This document shows, piece after piece, positions 12,357 to 24,709 of a DNA stretch of 64,000 nt. A model generated the notes under the pieces. It worked only from the letters and a program-made list of their open reading frames with translations, did not search any database and was not told the origin of the DNA. The position numbers were made by a program, and so were the translations under genes. The DNA comes from Gadus chalcogrammus (taxonomy: Eukaryota > Chordata > Actinopteri > Gadiformes > Gadidae), in assembly GCF_026213295.1 (NCBI RefSeq), contig NC_079412.1, positions 9,344,454 through 9,408,453 on the forward strand, given 5' to 3'. Each line of letters opens with the position of its first letter. The first letter of the stretch is position 1.

Positions 12357-12630
12357 TACACTTGGAGCCCATGCAGCAAGAAGTAAGCAACCTAGTGTAC
12401 AAATGTAACATATATTTAATATATATAAGTATTAATTTGGTTGGGGAAGACTGGACTAACGCCAATTCAGTGGTAACATTAAGTCAGCTAACAGTCTTGG
12501 CTATTATGCCGATCGATTATGAAGCGGAAGCTTAGAACATGTAACGTACATGCTCAGTGTTATATGTATTAAAGCCCTCTTGACTGTTGATTTTTGTTCT
12601 GGTTATTGTCTGCAGAGTGTAAGGACAGAC

Positions 12631-12730
12631 ATGGTGGACTCGGAACAGGTCCTGGGCTGTAAGGCCCCGATGGGTCCGGTCCTGGTGCTTCTCTTGTTCA
12701 GCCTGCTTGGGCCTCTGGGACAAGTACAAG
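12631..12730 (+). CDS. Gene A exon 1: signal peptide of a complement-regulator-like protein
   Basis: The frame starts at ATG 12,631 and runs 33 codons plus one base to a strong GTAAGA donor at 12,731. It encodes a short polar N-terminus (MVDSEQVLG), then a Leu-rich core (GPVLVLLLFSLLGPLG) typical of a signal peptide. The exon ends in phase 1, the usual phase for joining to CCP modules. A TCTGCAG directly upstream at 12,609-12,615 could be the acceptor of a 5' UTR intron. It is nearly identical to exon 1 of gene B (39,474-39,573). In this paralogue one codon reads Cys (CKAP) where gene B has Gly. The secretory role is inferred from composition and from the CCP exons that follow. Confidence 0.88.
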
Positions 12731-13302
12731 GTAAGAAAAACATTTATTTTCGCTGATGGGAGTTATGGAAGATATGTGAATGGAAATGGTTATTCTTGAT
12801 TTGTGAATTTATATGAAGTGCTGTTTTAATCAAAATTCGGCTGAGATAAAGTTTTGACCCATACCATTAAATGCCATATAACTTCAAAGATTGGCCACCC
12901 ACAATTGTCAAACCAATTAAAAATTACTTCGAGAATAATTTCAGCTCAGTTTTTCTTAATGAACGAGTTTATTTTGGCAAATTTTTCATGGCAAATTATT
13001 ATTCTGCCATATTATTTTGACTGAATTAACGAGATAGCTGAAAATCCGAGGAGAAGCTCTGATTCAGATAAGAGCTTTATATGATAGAAGCAAAGATGTC
13101 CCGCAAGTGTTATTTTGGTTACGCATTATGCTTCCGTAGTTGGGAGGTACTTGTGTCCTTAAGTGACAGTAAGGTAAGGCATTGTTATTAGTTTGCCAAC
13201 TTTGCGCAGGCACCTCAGGGTTTAGGGTTAGGATTAAACCCCTCTGATCTGCTGAACATTGCAGCGTTTTTCCAGGATCAACACCGTGGTGTGCGCCCAA
13301 AG

Positions 13303-13456
13303 CGCAGCTTTTCTTGGGATTTTGAGGTATCTCGTTAATTCAGAAAAACCGAGCAGAATTTATTTTCTCAAGTGAATGCATTACGTTTCTAAGCAAGCGT
13401 AATGCAGTCACTTGAGAAAGCTGATGAGATACCTCAAACTCCCAAGAGATGCTGCG
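13303..13456. repeat. Palindrome of about 150 bp in gene A intron 1
   Basis: CGCAGCTTTTCTTGGGATTT at the left pairs with AACTCCCAAGAGATGCTGCG at the right. The arms run through GAGGTATCTC / GAGATACCTC and TTTCTCAAGTGA / TCACTTGAGAAA to a tiny loop near 13,387-13,395. It looks like a foldback MITE. Ends were not resolved by a target duplication. Confidence 0.75.
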
Positions 13457-13648
13457 TTTTGGTCTGAGTTGTATCCCAGTTGTGACCTTCGAGGCGACGT
13501 CATTGGCCTTCATGAAACCACTTGTGTGAGACAAAGGGTGATTTGTGAAAACATTCACAAGCTCTGTTGATACAGAGTGGGGGAACCCAACCCCCCACTC
13601 GGTCACGAATAACAATGTCCCATCATGTTTTCTTCCATACCTTATATC

Positions 13649-14851
<1,203 letters not shown>

Positions 14852-15336
14852 CTTATATCAGCGGAACATTATATGAGACTGAATGAACCGTGTTTTATCT
14901 CTTCCACGGTTACTGTACTTTGGTACATTATTCAGCGATCAGTAATAAACTAATTTCAAACACTTTCTACTTTTGCTGAAGTGCATTGTCTAGAAAATAT
15001 TTGGACTTTTATTTATACTAGATTTTATTTCTAGAGCAAAAAATTATCTGGATTTATATTTATAACGTAGCCTTTTTCAAAATGTAATCAAAGCACGAGG
15101 AACCAATTATCTAAACCAGACCTTGCGGTCCGTCAGGTGATGCCAGGCTAATGATATCATTGATATGATATTGTGAGACAAATGTGGACATTGGACAATA
15201 TTTCAAACCTAACCCTTACCGTTGATATCGATTTTCCACCAGTTTTTTTCCACTCTTGGAAATATGTGTGAAACATTTTTCCATGTGTAAACTGGACCAA
15301 TTTGAATTAAATCGACTCTCAATTAGTTAGGCAAGG

Positions 15337-15400
15337 CAAGGCAACTTTATTTATATGGCACTTTTCATACACAAAGCAGACTCTAAGTATGGTGTTCCCA
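15337..15400. repeat. Fish LINE/SINE-type 3' tail sequence
   Basis: GGCAAGGCAAGGCAACTTTA followed by TTTATATGGCACTTTTCATAC is a very common teleost retroelement terminus. An inverted relative lies at 34,280-34,345. Here it marks the left edge of the insertion block in gene A intron 1, where homology with gene B intron 1 stops. Confidence 0.6.
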
Positions 15401-15501
15401 ACACAGAATGTTATACAGTAGATTTTATCAGTTTGCAGGTTCCCCAATGTGATGATTGGTATTAGGTGGAGGGCACCTATTGGTTGTTCGTGCAGGTATA
15501 T

Positions 15502-16085
15502 TAGGGGCCACTCACACTAGGGCCGCGGCCCCGTGCCCGAGCTCATTTGCATACTAAAGTCTAGAACGTTTGGCTAGTGTGACGACGCCATCCGTATTCC
15601 AGCACAGAACAGCCCCTTGGCCATGGCACACTTCATGCGCCGTGGCAAAAGTACAGATGCTAATGAGAAGACACCCGCGGATACGCAACCTGAGCTGGAT
15701 GACGTAGTCCTTGCGCGACCCTTCTTTTTTCTAGGTCCATGCCCTTCTTCCCCACAACAATCATTTTAAACAATGGCGGCAAGAAGTTCACGATTGGGTT
15801 TACGTTGGTGTGATAGTGAAGTCGAGTGTTTACTTGAAATTTGGGCCGACGACAGCATTCACGTTGTTGTTCTCCATTGTTGTTATGGCGGCGAGGACGC
15901 TTGGGGATAACGTATTTATCGTATTACGAAGTGATGACGTATGTATGAAGGAGCAATCGTGCCCAGGCCACGGCCTTTGGGAGCAGTGTGACCACGGGCC
16001 AGCGGGGGGAGTGGGGAGGGGGGGAATCGTGCTGAATCTTCCTGCAGCACGGAACAGGCAAACTTGCATAGTGTGAGTGCGCCCT
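15502..16085. mobile_element. MITE with CACTCACACTA inverted ends
   Basis: The left end AGGGGCCACTCACACTA and the complement of the right end, AGGGCGCACTCACACTA, match at 14 of 17 positions. The next bases (CGTGCCCGAG / CCGTGCTG) are loosely similar. The interior is GC-rich with no transposase frame. No clear target duplication was identified, so the superfamily is left open. Confidence 0.55.
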
Positions 16086-16335
16086 TTGGCAGAATCGCCA
16101 CCGGGGGGGCTCTCTGGGTACTCCAGTCGGCCTAAATAGCACGTGCTGGTTGCACTCGTGGATTTCAATAAAGTATTGGATTGAGTCATAAATCTTCCGT
16201 GTGCCCTTCAAGTTCTGCTTAAACAGTTTATAACTATACAGTGTTTGAAACACAATCCTGTAATAGATGCAAAATAGTGTACAGTGCAGCAATGCAGTCC
16301 AGTTCACAGTTATTGAGTGGGAGTTATAGATGGAG

Positions 16336-17318
16336 TTATGTGACCGAGGGGTTGGGGGTGTGGTGGGGGGTGAAGGGCCAGGTTGTTCGTTCAGCAATCT
16401 GACAGCTTGTGGATAGAGGCTGTTGGTCAGTCTGTTGGTCCTGGAGCGGATGGAACTGCATCTTCGTCCAGAGGGCAGTTGCTGGATGAGATGGTGCGTT
16501 GGGTGGACCTGGTCCTGTAGGATGTTGATCACCCGGCGTAGGCAGCGGGAGGTGAAGACTTTGGAGATCTCTGGGAGGCTTATCCCAATGATCCTCCCCG
16601 CAGCCTTGACCACTCTGTGGAGGGCCTCCTTTTCTGGACTGGTGCAGCTGGAGAACCACACCAGTAGTCCGTAGGTGAGTACGCTCTCTACTGCACAGCG
16701 GTAGAAGTTGACCATCAGTCCCTGTGGAAGTTTTGCCCTTCTAAGTTTCCGCAGTTAGAAGAGGCGTTGTTGTGCCTTACCCACGGCAGAGGTGATGTTG
16801 GTCCTCCAGGACACATCGCCAGCCACAGTCACGCCCCGAAACTTGAAGTTGGACACCCTCTCTACCTCCTCCCCTCCGATTAGGAGTGGAGAATGGCTGA
16901 GGTGTCTGGCCCTGCGGAAATCGATGATCACTTCCATGGTCTTGGTGGTGTTGAGAACCAGGTTGTGATCACCACACCACTCTACCAGTCTCTCGGTCTC
17001 TCTCCTGTATGAGGTCTCATCATTTCCTGTGATGAGGCCAATTACTGTGTCGTCAGCAAATTTCACTACAAGGTTAGATGGAGAAGAGGAGCAGCAGTCG
17101 TGAGTGAAAAGAGTGTAGAGAAGTTGGCTGAGCACGCAACCCTGAGGGGCCCCGGCGTTCATGGGCAGGGTGGGGGAGACGTGTTTGCCAATCCTGACAT
17201 GTTGTGTGCGGTGTGTTAGAAAGTCCAAAATCCAGTTTCACAATGTGGAGTTCAGGCCGAGTTTGTGTAATTTGCTTTGTAGCTTGTTTGGCAGGATAGT
17301 GTTGAAGGCTGAACTAAA
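16336..17318 (-). pseudogene. 5'-truncated LINE reverse transcriptase (L2/CR1-like)
   Basis: Read on the minus strand from about 17,318, this encodes the later half of a non-LTR reverse transcriptase. It has an FSSAFNT-like segment, WILDFLT, then GAPQGCVLS (about 17,140), the catalytic FADD box ([10 protein letters not shown], about 17,060) and a C-terminal part containing VESVLTYGLLVWF and SRTNRLTNSLYPQA. Stops or frame changes break it near 17,240 and 16,750. The N-terminal endonuclease and early RT domains are missing. It sits in gene A intron 1 in opposite orientation to the gene. L2/CR1 affinity is inferred from motif style. Confidence 0.85.
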
Positions 17319-17330
17319 AAAAACTGGTTT

Positions 17331-18190
17331 AAAGGGGACATATGAAAACAGCACTTTTCCTGGGATTTTGGTTGATGAATTGGTAGATGGTGCTCCCACA
17401 CGCATACAAACTTTGAAATAAGTCCGTACATGATTTTTTGAGTGAGATACGCATTTCTGGAAGCAGCCTGCCTCCGGCTACCAAACGAGCGAGTCAGTTT
17501 CGGCCCCCCTTCCTACGTAGGAAGGGGGCACATTTGAATATTACCTCCCACTTCCCCACTCCCCTCCAATCAGAGCATCGCTAAGATTTTGTGGACCAGC
17601 GGACGAGCAGCTCCGGCGGAGGGACCTCGGCTCTAGCCCTGCAGCTAAGCTACGGGATTCCCTTTCTCTAGCGCCGAGCTCACCCCGCTGGAGCTGCCGC
17701 TGAAGGGAAGTCGGGAGGAGGAGACTTGGAGTAGAAAGGGATTGTACTCCCGGAGCTGAGCTGCCGGACTGCCGCCGAGCTACCCCAGCCGGAGCTGCTC
17801 TTCCGCTGGAGCTGACACCTAGCTTCGGCGCCAGTTCAGCTCCCGGAGTACTCCTCCGGAGCTGCCGGACTGCGGCCGGACAGCTTTGACGGCGGCCGGC
17901 AGCTCCGGAGCGGGGAGCTCGGAGGTAGTCCGGCAGCTCAGCTCCCGGAGTACAATCCTTTTCTTCTCCATGTCGCGGTTCATGGACTTCAGAAAGTCAA
18001 TGCCAAAGTTCCTTCCCCCCAATTCTTCTCAACCATGGCCGAGATATCCCCCACTACAAGTCTTTACTTGTGGAAGTACCAGAGACGTCAGACACAGTAT
18101 TTATTATTCATAATATCATCCGAGGCGCACATAGCTTTTGGCCGTGATATTAGATAAATTATATAAATACCTGTATATAATATTATTATT
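17331..18190. mobile_element. GC-rich composite MITE with internal palindrome
   Basis: It begins TTTAAAGGGGACATATGA, related to the MITE end at 10,300. It contains a strong inverted repeat of GGAGCTGCCGGACT / AGTCCGGCAGCTC type around 17,750-17,955, then the TTCCTTCCCCCCAATTC block shared with 4,818-5,031 and 8,988-9,531. The serine- and alanine-rich frames across it are by-products of GC content. The right boundary is approximate. Confidence 0.6.
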
Positions 18191-18662
18191 ATGTTATATT
18201 TAAGCAATAGAACACGCCAGGCTGTGGTATGTGCTCATTATACCACTGTCGAAAGTCATAGACACACTACATTTAAAAAGAAACCAAGAAAGTCAAAGTT
18301 GCCGTTTTATTAAAGAATACAAAAAAGTAGTCCCTCCTGGCTGCCTTCAAAATGCACGACGGTCGCTATGCAACACACTTTAGCGTTCCTCCGAGAGAAC
18401 GGTTGAAACGGTTTCCACTTCAAGGCGCGGAGTGATACTTTCACAAAATGATCGGGCGTCATAGCAGTTATGTATACGCTCATTATACAACAGTTAGGAA
18501 CCAATCAGATCGCTGGATTTAGGCCCCCCCGTTGTATAATATATAGATATAGAGCTCCTGGAGTCAGCAAACGGCAACAATCCCTTCTCCTCCATGCTGT
18601 GGTTCAGTATGACAGCTCATTGGTCAATGGGCAGCAGCTCATTTGCATCAATGCTACAGACA

Positions 18663-18870
18663 TTAGTGGTGGATTCAATGATTCGTTTCCGTGACCCAGT
18701 TCGCATGATTCAGTTCGCCACGAAGAGTTGTTCGCGAATCGTTCGTTCGTTCAGTCGAGTTTCCGGGAGCACTAACTCCACTGAGTCTGACTGACTCAGC
18801 TGAGAACCGTGCAATGGGGTCCATTCCATGATGCGATTTACCGCTACCGGAAACCATGTCACCACACATG
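18663..18870. mobile_element. Partial GTTCG-rich foldback MITE, copy 1
   Basis: TTAGTGGTGGATTCAATGAT followed by TCGTTCGTTCAGTCGAGTTT matches the left half of the fuller copies at 19,674-20,217 and 51,941-52,484. This copy stops after GCGATTTACCGCTACCGGAAA and lacks the right half. Confidence 0.75.
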
Positions 18871-19013
18871 TCACGTTGGTTGATTCTGATACAAAGTCGC
18901 CAATGGAAACAAGTAGTTCCTATTTTGTAGGTCGGACCTAAACCAATTTAAGACTGTGCCTGAAAGCCCCACCCAGTTTTCTAACCTGTCCAAAAGTATT
19001 GTATGGTCTACAG

Positions 19014-21141
19014 CAGGGGTCGGCAACTGGCGGCCCGCGGGCCATAACTGGCCCGCCAGACATAATTTTTGGCCCGCCAGATTTTTCTGAAGTTACATGA
19101 TTTATTTATTTATTTATTTTTGAATATCGATTATCGAATATCTACTGTATATCTGTTAGCTTAAATGTAAAGGGCCGGATACAGTGAACTTTTTTTTTTC
19201 TTTCACAACCATTTGTGAATTTAATTGTATCAAATCCTGCTACTACTTCCGGAAGGTTAGAGACACACTCGTCACGGTCACGCGTAAGCTGCGAGGGGCT
19301 GAGCGGGAGTTATTGGAAACTGTGCAATGTTAAATGAAACGGACCCCCCCTCTATAGGCCTATATACAACAACCATGGCGACCCGACATCACTTATTTTT
19401 GTGTTAACTGCACGGAGAGAAAGGCAGGAACTGTTGACAAAAGTCCAGAAAAGATTTAAGACGCAAAGCTCTGAGACTTTGCTGTTGAACGCAAGTAGAG
19501 TCTCTGATGAGGCTACTTCGCCTACAGCTCTTCTAACGTTGAGTAGGCTAGGAACGGAGGTTTGTGGGTGTGCTCAGTCAGTCAGCACCCGCCATGGTGT
19601 GTGTATAATGTATGTGCGTGTGCGTGTGTGTGCGCGCAGTCAATCAGCACCCGCCGTGGTGTGTGTGTGTGAGTTAGTGGTGGATTAATGATTTGTTTCC
19701 GTGACCCAGTTCGCGTGATTCAGTTCGCCAGAAGGAGTCGTTCGCGAATCGTTCGTTCGTTCAGTCGAGTTTCCGGTAGCACTAACTCCACTGAGTCTGA
19801 CTGACTCAGCTGAGAACCGTGCAATGTGGTCCATTCCATGATGCGATTTACCGCTACTGGAAGCCAGGCTGAACGAACATACGATTCCTGAACGACCCCT
19901 ACCAGTTCAGTCGAATTTCCAGGGAATCGATTCACCGGAAACTCGACTGAACGTGGAGGAGTCGTTCGCGATTCAGCCTAGTTTCCGGTAACGGTGAATC
20001 GCATCATGGAATGCACGCCATTGCACGGTTCTCAGCTGAGTCAGTCAGACTCAGCGGAGTTAATGCTACCGGAAACTCGTTCGTTCGTTCAGCCGAGTTT
20101 CCGGTGAATCGAATGGTGAACGAGACGACCGAACGAACGAGAGAGACGAACCGGTTCGGTTCGTTCTTCCTAAAGACTCGTTCATTCGAACCGGTTCGCG
20201 AACGAACGAGCCAACACTAGTGTGTGTGTGTGTGTGTGTGTGCGTGTGTGTAGTCAGTCAGCACCCGCCATGGTGTGCTTGTGTGTGTGTGTGTGTGTGT
20301 GTTGTGTTGTGTGAAGTGTTTTAAGGTGCTGCTTTTTTAGTTGCGCACTACCGACCTCTCTCCAGCATAAGGCCTTTCTACACTACCAAGCCGGTTCGGT
20401 CGAGGCTTGGCACGCCCGGCGATTTCACCGTCTTGTCTCAAGTTTCCTGTGTAAAACCGAGGGGGTAATATCCCCCGTTCGTCACGGTGCAGGCTTTCTT
20501 GGTTCACTGCAGAAGGCGGGGCTGCGCACGGAGTCTAGACCTATTTTTGCATATTCCCGAATGTTTTTTTATGAATGAAGACACCCGCATGCAAAAATGA
20601 GTTCACATCTGAGTGTAGGCTACAAACGCGATTAACTATTTACAAGTGCAAAAATGCCACCACATTCTTTATTTTGCGGACCACTTTTGGGTTAGGGACG
20701 GATTAGGGTTTTTTATCCTGACAAAAGCCTCATAAGGACAGTTCCGCTGCGTCTCCCTCGTAGATCGCACCATCTTTCAACGTCTTTGTTTAATACGACT
20801 GCATCATCTTCTCTCACATGATCAGCAGCTCGTGGATTTCACTTTCTCTCCAATTAGAACTGCTCAGGATGATATCACTGCGTTGTCTCTTTGGAGGCCT
20901 CTACCCAACATGATCAGGCATGACATTTATGTTATTAGGGCATACACTTGTTTATATGTACGTCTTTTAAGAGTCATCTGTTGCTTGGTAGGCATATGAC
21001 TAAGGCAGCTGACGGGTCTGCGCCGCAGTTCCAGATGCACTTTCATTAATCAATTCCTTGGACTAGCCTTTGATAAAGTTCTGGCCCGCCACCTACTGCT
21101 GGAGAAATTGGCCCGAGGCCAAACTTAGTTGCTGTCCCCTG
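19014..21141. mobile_element. hAT element (TSD GTCTACAG) with a nested MITE
   Basis: The left end CAGGGGTCGGCAACT and the complement of the right end, CAGGGGACAGCAACT, are hAT inverted repeats. They are flanked by the 8-bp duplication GTCTACAG (19,006-19,013 and 21,142-21,149). GGCCCGC-rich subterminal sequence is typical of Charlie-like hATs. The interior holds a nested GTTCG-rich MITE and TG microsatellites but no recognisable transposase. The right part of this element, but not its left end, is also present in the gene C duplicate up to about 53,409. Confidence 0.92.
19674..20217. mobile_element. GTTCG-rich foldback MITE, copy 2 (nested)
   Basis: It starts TAGTGGTGGATTAATGAT and ends GAACGAACGAGCCAACACTA. 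The arms are internally palindromic (GAACGAACGA / TCGTTCGTTC, CCGGTTCG / CGAACCGG, and TGGAATGGACC / ATGGAATGCAC around the middle). The near-identical copy in the gene C duplicate is at 51,941-52,484. Confidence 0.8.
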
Positions 21142-21548
21142 GTCTACAGTGTCGAATGCACCTCTGAGGTTACTTATTGAGATGAGGAAGCAAAAACTAG
21201 GGAATACTGAATGTCAAACCGAAATCTTCATTGACCCTGTAAGAAATCCAAAACGTTGGTTGATTGCTATAAATAAATACATTTGTGGTAATACATCAAA
21301 TGCAAAAGGCTTCCTTTTCTGCTCTGCATGTGAAAGCAGCCTCAGGTGACACAGATAATGAGGAGACCATAACCTGTTCAGCAATGCACAACACGGTAAC
21401 ACTGAACAGTTATTAAATGGTTATGAGTTATTTAGCCAGGAGGGCAGCATTACAATAGCCGGTCAAAGCAGTGATGCTCATGTATTTATTTTGGCTTATT
21501 GTGCCAAAATGAGAACTCAATTTTGTCTTATGTGCTTTTTCCTTTTAG

Positions 21549-21734
21549 CTCAAGATTGTGAGAAACCTATGAGGGACACCATGATTTTAATAGATGAAGA
21601 CATCCTGAAAGAGCATTTTCCAGACGGAGCATTAGTAACATTTGAGTGTGAAACGGGATACAGGAGAATTGGAGGATCTGGTAAAACCACTTGTGAGGCT
21701 GGGACATGGACACCTTCGACATTTACATGCGAGA
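21549..21734 (+). CDS. Gene A CCP1 exon
   Basis: This 186-nt phase 1-1 exon lies between a TTTTAG acceptor and a GTGAGT donor and encodes one CCP (sushi) module. The four module cysteines are visible (DCEKP, TFECETGY, KTTCEAG, FTCE) with the conserved Trp before the fourth (GTWTPSTFTC). CCP modules bind C3b/C4b in complement regulators. The phase fits exon 1 at 12,631. The gene C copy (53,822) differs by one base that changes the last complete codon Glu to Lys. The gene B copy (41,602) is clearly more diverged. Confidence 0.95.
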
Positions 21735-21905
21735 GTGAGTATTATTAGTTTTAAATGTTTACTGCTCATACACAGGGACTGTGTATTGGTGCACCAGCCA
21801 CTGTGTCTGGTGGATAAAAACAATAGCTGGAATACTGTAGCCCTCATATTGTAAGTAAGCTGTGTTTTTGATAAGTTAAACGGCAGTGTGACAGTGTCAC
21901 AATAT

Positions 21906-24350
21906 TACGGAAGAGGATTAGGGCCACTCATGTAAAAAAAAATTAAGTTCTGACTTTATTCTCAGAATTCTGAGAAAAAAGTCAGATTTCTGACTTTAAT
22001 CTCAGAATTCTGAGAATAAAGTCAGAATTCTGACTTTAATCTCAGAATTCTGAGAATAAAGTCAGAATTCTGACATTAATCTCAGAATTCTGACATTAAT
22101 CTCAGAATTCTGACTTTTTTCTCAGAATTCTGAGATTAAAGTCAGTATTCTGACATTAATCTCAGAATTCTGAGAAAAAAGTCAGAATTCTGACTTTAAA
22201 GTCAGAACTACGGGTATCTGTAAGGATCAACCTCCGTGGGAGAGTCACTTTGCTTTATGCAGTAGGAGGAAACCTATGGAATACGGAAGAGGATTAGGGC
22301 CACACATGTAAAAAAAAAATTAAGTTCTGACTTTATTCTCAGAATTCTGAGAAAAAAGTCAGATTCCTGACTTTAATCTCAGAATTCTGAGATTAAAGTC
22401 AGAATTCTGACTTTAAAATCAGAACTACGGGTATCTGTAAGGACCAACCTCCGTGGGAGAGACACTTTGCTTTATGCAGTAGGAGGAAACCTATGGAATA
22501 CGGAAGAGGATTAGGGCCACACATGTAAAAAAAAAATTAAGTTCTGACTTTATTCTCAGAATTCCGAGAAAAAAGTCCGATTCCTGACTTTAATCTCAGA
22601 ATTCTGAGATTAAAGTCAGAATTCTGACATTAATCTCAGAATTCTGACTTTAATCTCAGAATTCTGAGAAAAAAGTCAGAATTCTGACTTTAAAGTCAGA
22701 ACTAGAAAGCCAAGAAGGCCACAATCCGGCCCTAGAATGGCGCGGTAAAAGTGCACGTCCCATAGCCAACTCACCAAGCCCACCAAGTCCAGTATTCAGA
22801 ATTCAAAGCATTTATTCACAAATACGTTCTATTTTTTTGACAAGCGGAGCCGACAGTCCTGTGCAAGTATGCAAATTAGCCATGTGCGCCAAACAGAAGA
22901 TAGACGCAATGTATAGAACTGATTGTTGTGCATTGTTGTGGATATGTAGGCTGGTTAGTTGTGGTTGTTTGTGGTCTTAGTGAAACAGCTTTGCCTTGGA
23001 GTTGGAGAAGTTGGAGTGATTGTGTGAGAGAGAGCGCACCTGCCGTGGTGATGTTGGGCTTGTTGTGGGCTTATATGTGATCAATGATGTATCTGTCTGA
23101 TCGTATTAGCTGTAGATGGATGGTTAAATAATGTCACAAGATCGGTCATACTGCAGGCTCTCATTTGCAAATGCACTGATTGTGTGCCCGTCTCCAATAT
23201 GCTATATACCTGGCATTTATTCAGTTCATGTTCTTCTTAGTGCGCAAGAACGGTGCCAATTATTGTCGTGTTTGCATTGTAATGCACAACTTTGCCCCTC
23301 CCTGTTATAAAATAACATGCATCCCAACAACTTTGGCCAATGCAGGCTCCTATTGCTTTACCAGTGTGTTTAACGTGTGTGCGTGTGTGTGTCTGTGTGT
23401 GTGTGTGTGTGTTGTCATGTAGGCTACAGATATAGATTGATTGTCTTGGCTTGCTTGCATCCATGAAATATTGTAATGTTATGGCCTAGCTGGCTACTGC
23501 ATATCGAGAACAATCTGGGGATGAGGGCATCCCCGCACTTTTACCGCGCCATTCTAGGGCCGGATTGTGGCCTTCTTGGCTTTCCATAGGTTTCCTCCGA
23601 CTGCATTAAGCAAAGTGTCTCTCCCACGGAGGTTGGTCCTTACAGATACCCGTAGTTCTGACTTTAAAGTCAGAATTCTGACTTTTTTCTCAGAATTCTG
23701 AGATTAAAGTCAGAATTCTGAGATTAATGTCAGAATTCTGATTTTTTTCTAAGAATTCTGAGATTAATGTCAGAATTCTGACTTTAATCTCAGAATTCTG
23801 AGAAAAAAGTCAGAATTCTGAGATTAAAGTCAGAATTCAGACTTTTTTTCTCTGAATTCTGAGATTAATGTCAGAATTCTGACTTTTTTTCTCTGAATTC
23901 TGAGATTAATGTCAGAATTCTGACTTTTTATCTCAGAATTCTGAGATTAATGTCAGAATTCTGAGATTAATGTCAGAATTCTGACTTTATTCTCAGAATT
24001 CTGAGATTAAAGTCAGAATTCTGACTTTTTTCTCAGAATTCTGAGATTAATGTCAGAATTCTGAGATAAAAATTCAGAATTCTGACATTAATCTCAGAAT
24101 TCAGAGAAAAAAAGTCAGAATTCTGACTTTAATCTCAGAATTCTGACTTTTTTGTCAGAATTCTGACATTAATCTCAGAATTCTGAGAAAAAAGTCAGAA
24201 TTCTGACTTTAATCTCAGAATTCTGACTTTTTTCTCAGAATTCTGAGATTAATGTGAGAATTCTGACTTTAATCTCAGAATTCTGACATTAATCTCAGAA
24301 TTCTGAGATAAAAAGTCCGAATTCTGACATTAATCTCAGAATTCAGTTGA
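21906..24350. mobile_element. Foldback transposon with AGAATTCTGA arrays, right end lost
   Basis: The left end TACGGAAGAGGATTAGGGCC begins after CAATAT, exactly as in the intact gene C copy (54,179-56,243). The left end appears three times (21,906, 22,282, 22,499), so it has been tandemly amplified. Two arrays of TCAGAATTCTGA-type palindromes (about 21,945-22,700 and 23,655-24,345) flank a unique core of about 950 bp. Inner inverted repeats include CCAAGAAGGCCACAATCCGG and its complement. The right end is missing: at about 24,345 the array joins directly to the sequence upstream of CCP4. Confidence 0.88.
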
Positions 24351-24425
24351 GTTGCATACTCTTGTTGAGAGAGTAACCAGGGAACGCATCCATGTTAACG
24401 CATTTCTATTACCATTTTTCTGCAG

Positions 24426-24602
24426 TGGTTCGCTGCAAAGCGCCGTTTATAACAAATGGTTCGCAAAAGTCTGGAGCCCGCCCTCCGTATGTACACAGGA
24501 GTTTGGTTGAGTACGAATGTAACCCTGGATTTAAGATGGAAGGGGAGGGGGTCATGACCTGCCAACTGAACAGCACATGGTCATCAACGCCAGAGTGCAA
24601 AG
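24426..24602 (+). CDS. Gene A CCP4 exon, copy 1
   Basis: This is a 177-nt phase 1-1 exon after a strong TTTTTCTGCAG acceptor, ending at a GTAAGG donor. It encodes a CCP module with all four cysteines (VRCKAP, EYECNPGF, VMTCQL, PECK) and the Trp (STWSSTPEC). NSTW offers an N-glycosylation site. In phase it follows CCP1 of gene A directly, because CCP2 and CCP3 are absent. Copy 2 at 26,801 differs at Thr/Pro in FITNGS / FIPNGS, and gene B also has Pro. Confidence 0.94.
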
Positions 24603-24709
24603 GTAAGGGCTGCTTATAAATGAAGTTGATAGATAATTACCGCATTTTTTTGCTTATTCTGTGTTTCAAACAATTAATCAGATTTGATTCTGCCGATATT
24701 TTCTTCTAG

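Larger units (their letters stand above)
19650..24350 (+). repeat. Segmental duplication, gene A copy (partner 51,917-56,180)
   Basis: From inside the hAT element through CCP1 to the foldback element, this stretch is almost identical to the one starting near 51,917, offset by about 32.27 kb. The two CCP1 exons differ at one base in 186. Upstream of about 19,650 and 51,917 the sequences are unrelated. This links genes A and C as recent copies. Confidence 0.92.

Noticed and set aside
15924..16715. 263-codon minus-strand frame as a single gene
   Set aside because: Only its first part is LINE reverse transcriptase. The remainder runs through the 3' end of the LINE into an unrelated MITE.
21940..24350. 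EcoRI-like GAATTC arrays as a satellite or cloning artefact
   Set aside because: The arrays lie inside a transposon with exact ends and target duplication in gene C, so they are element-internal repeats.
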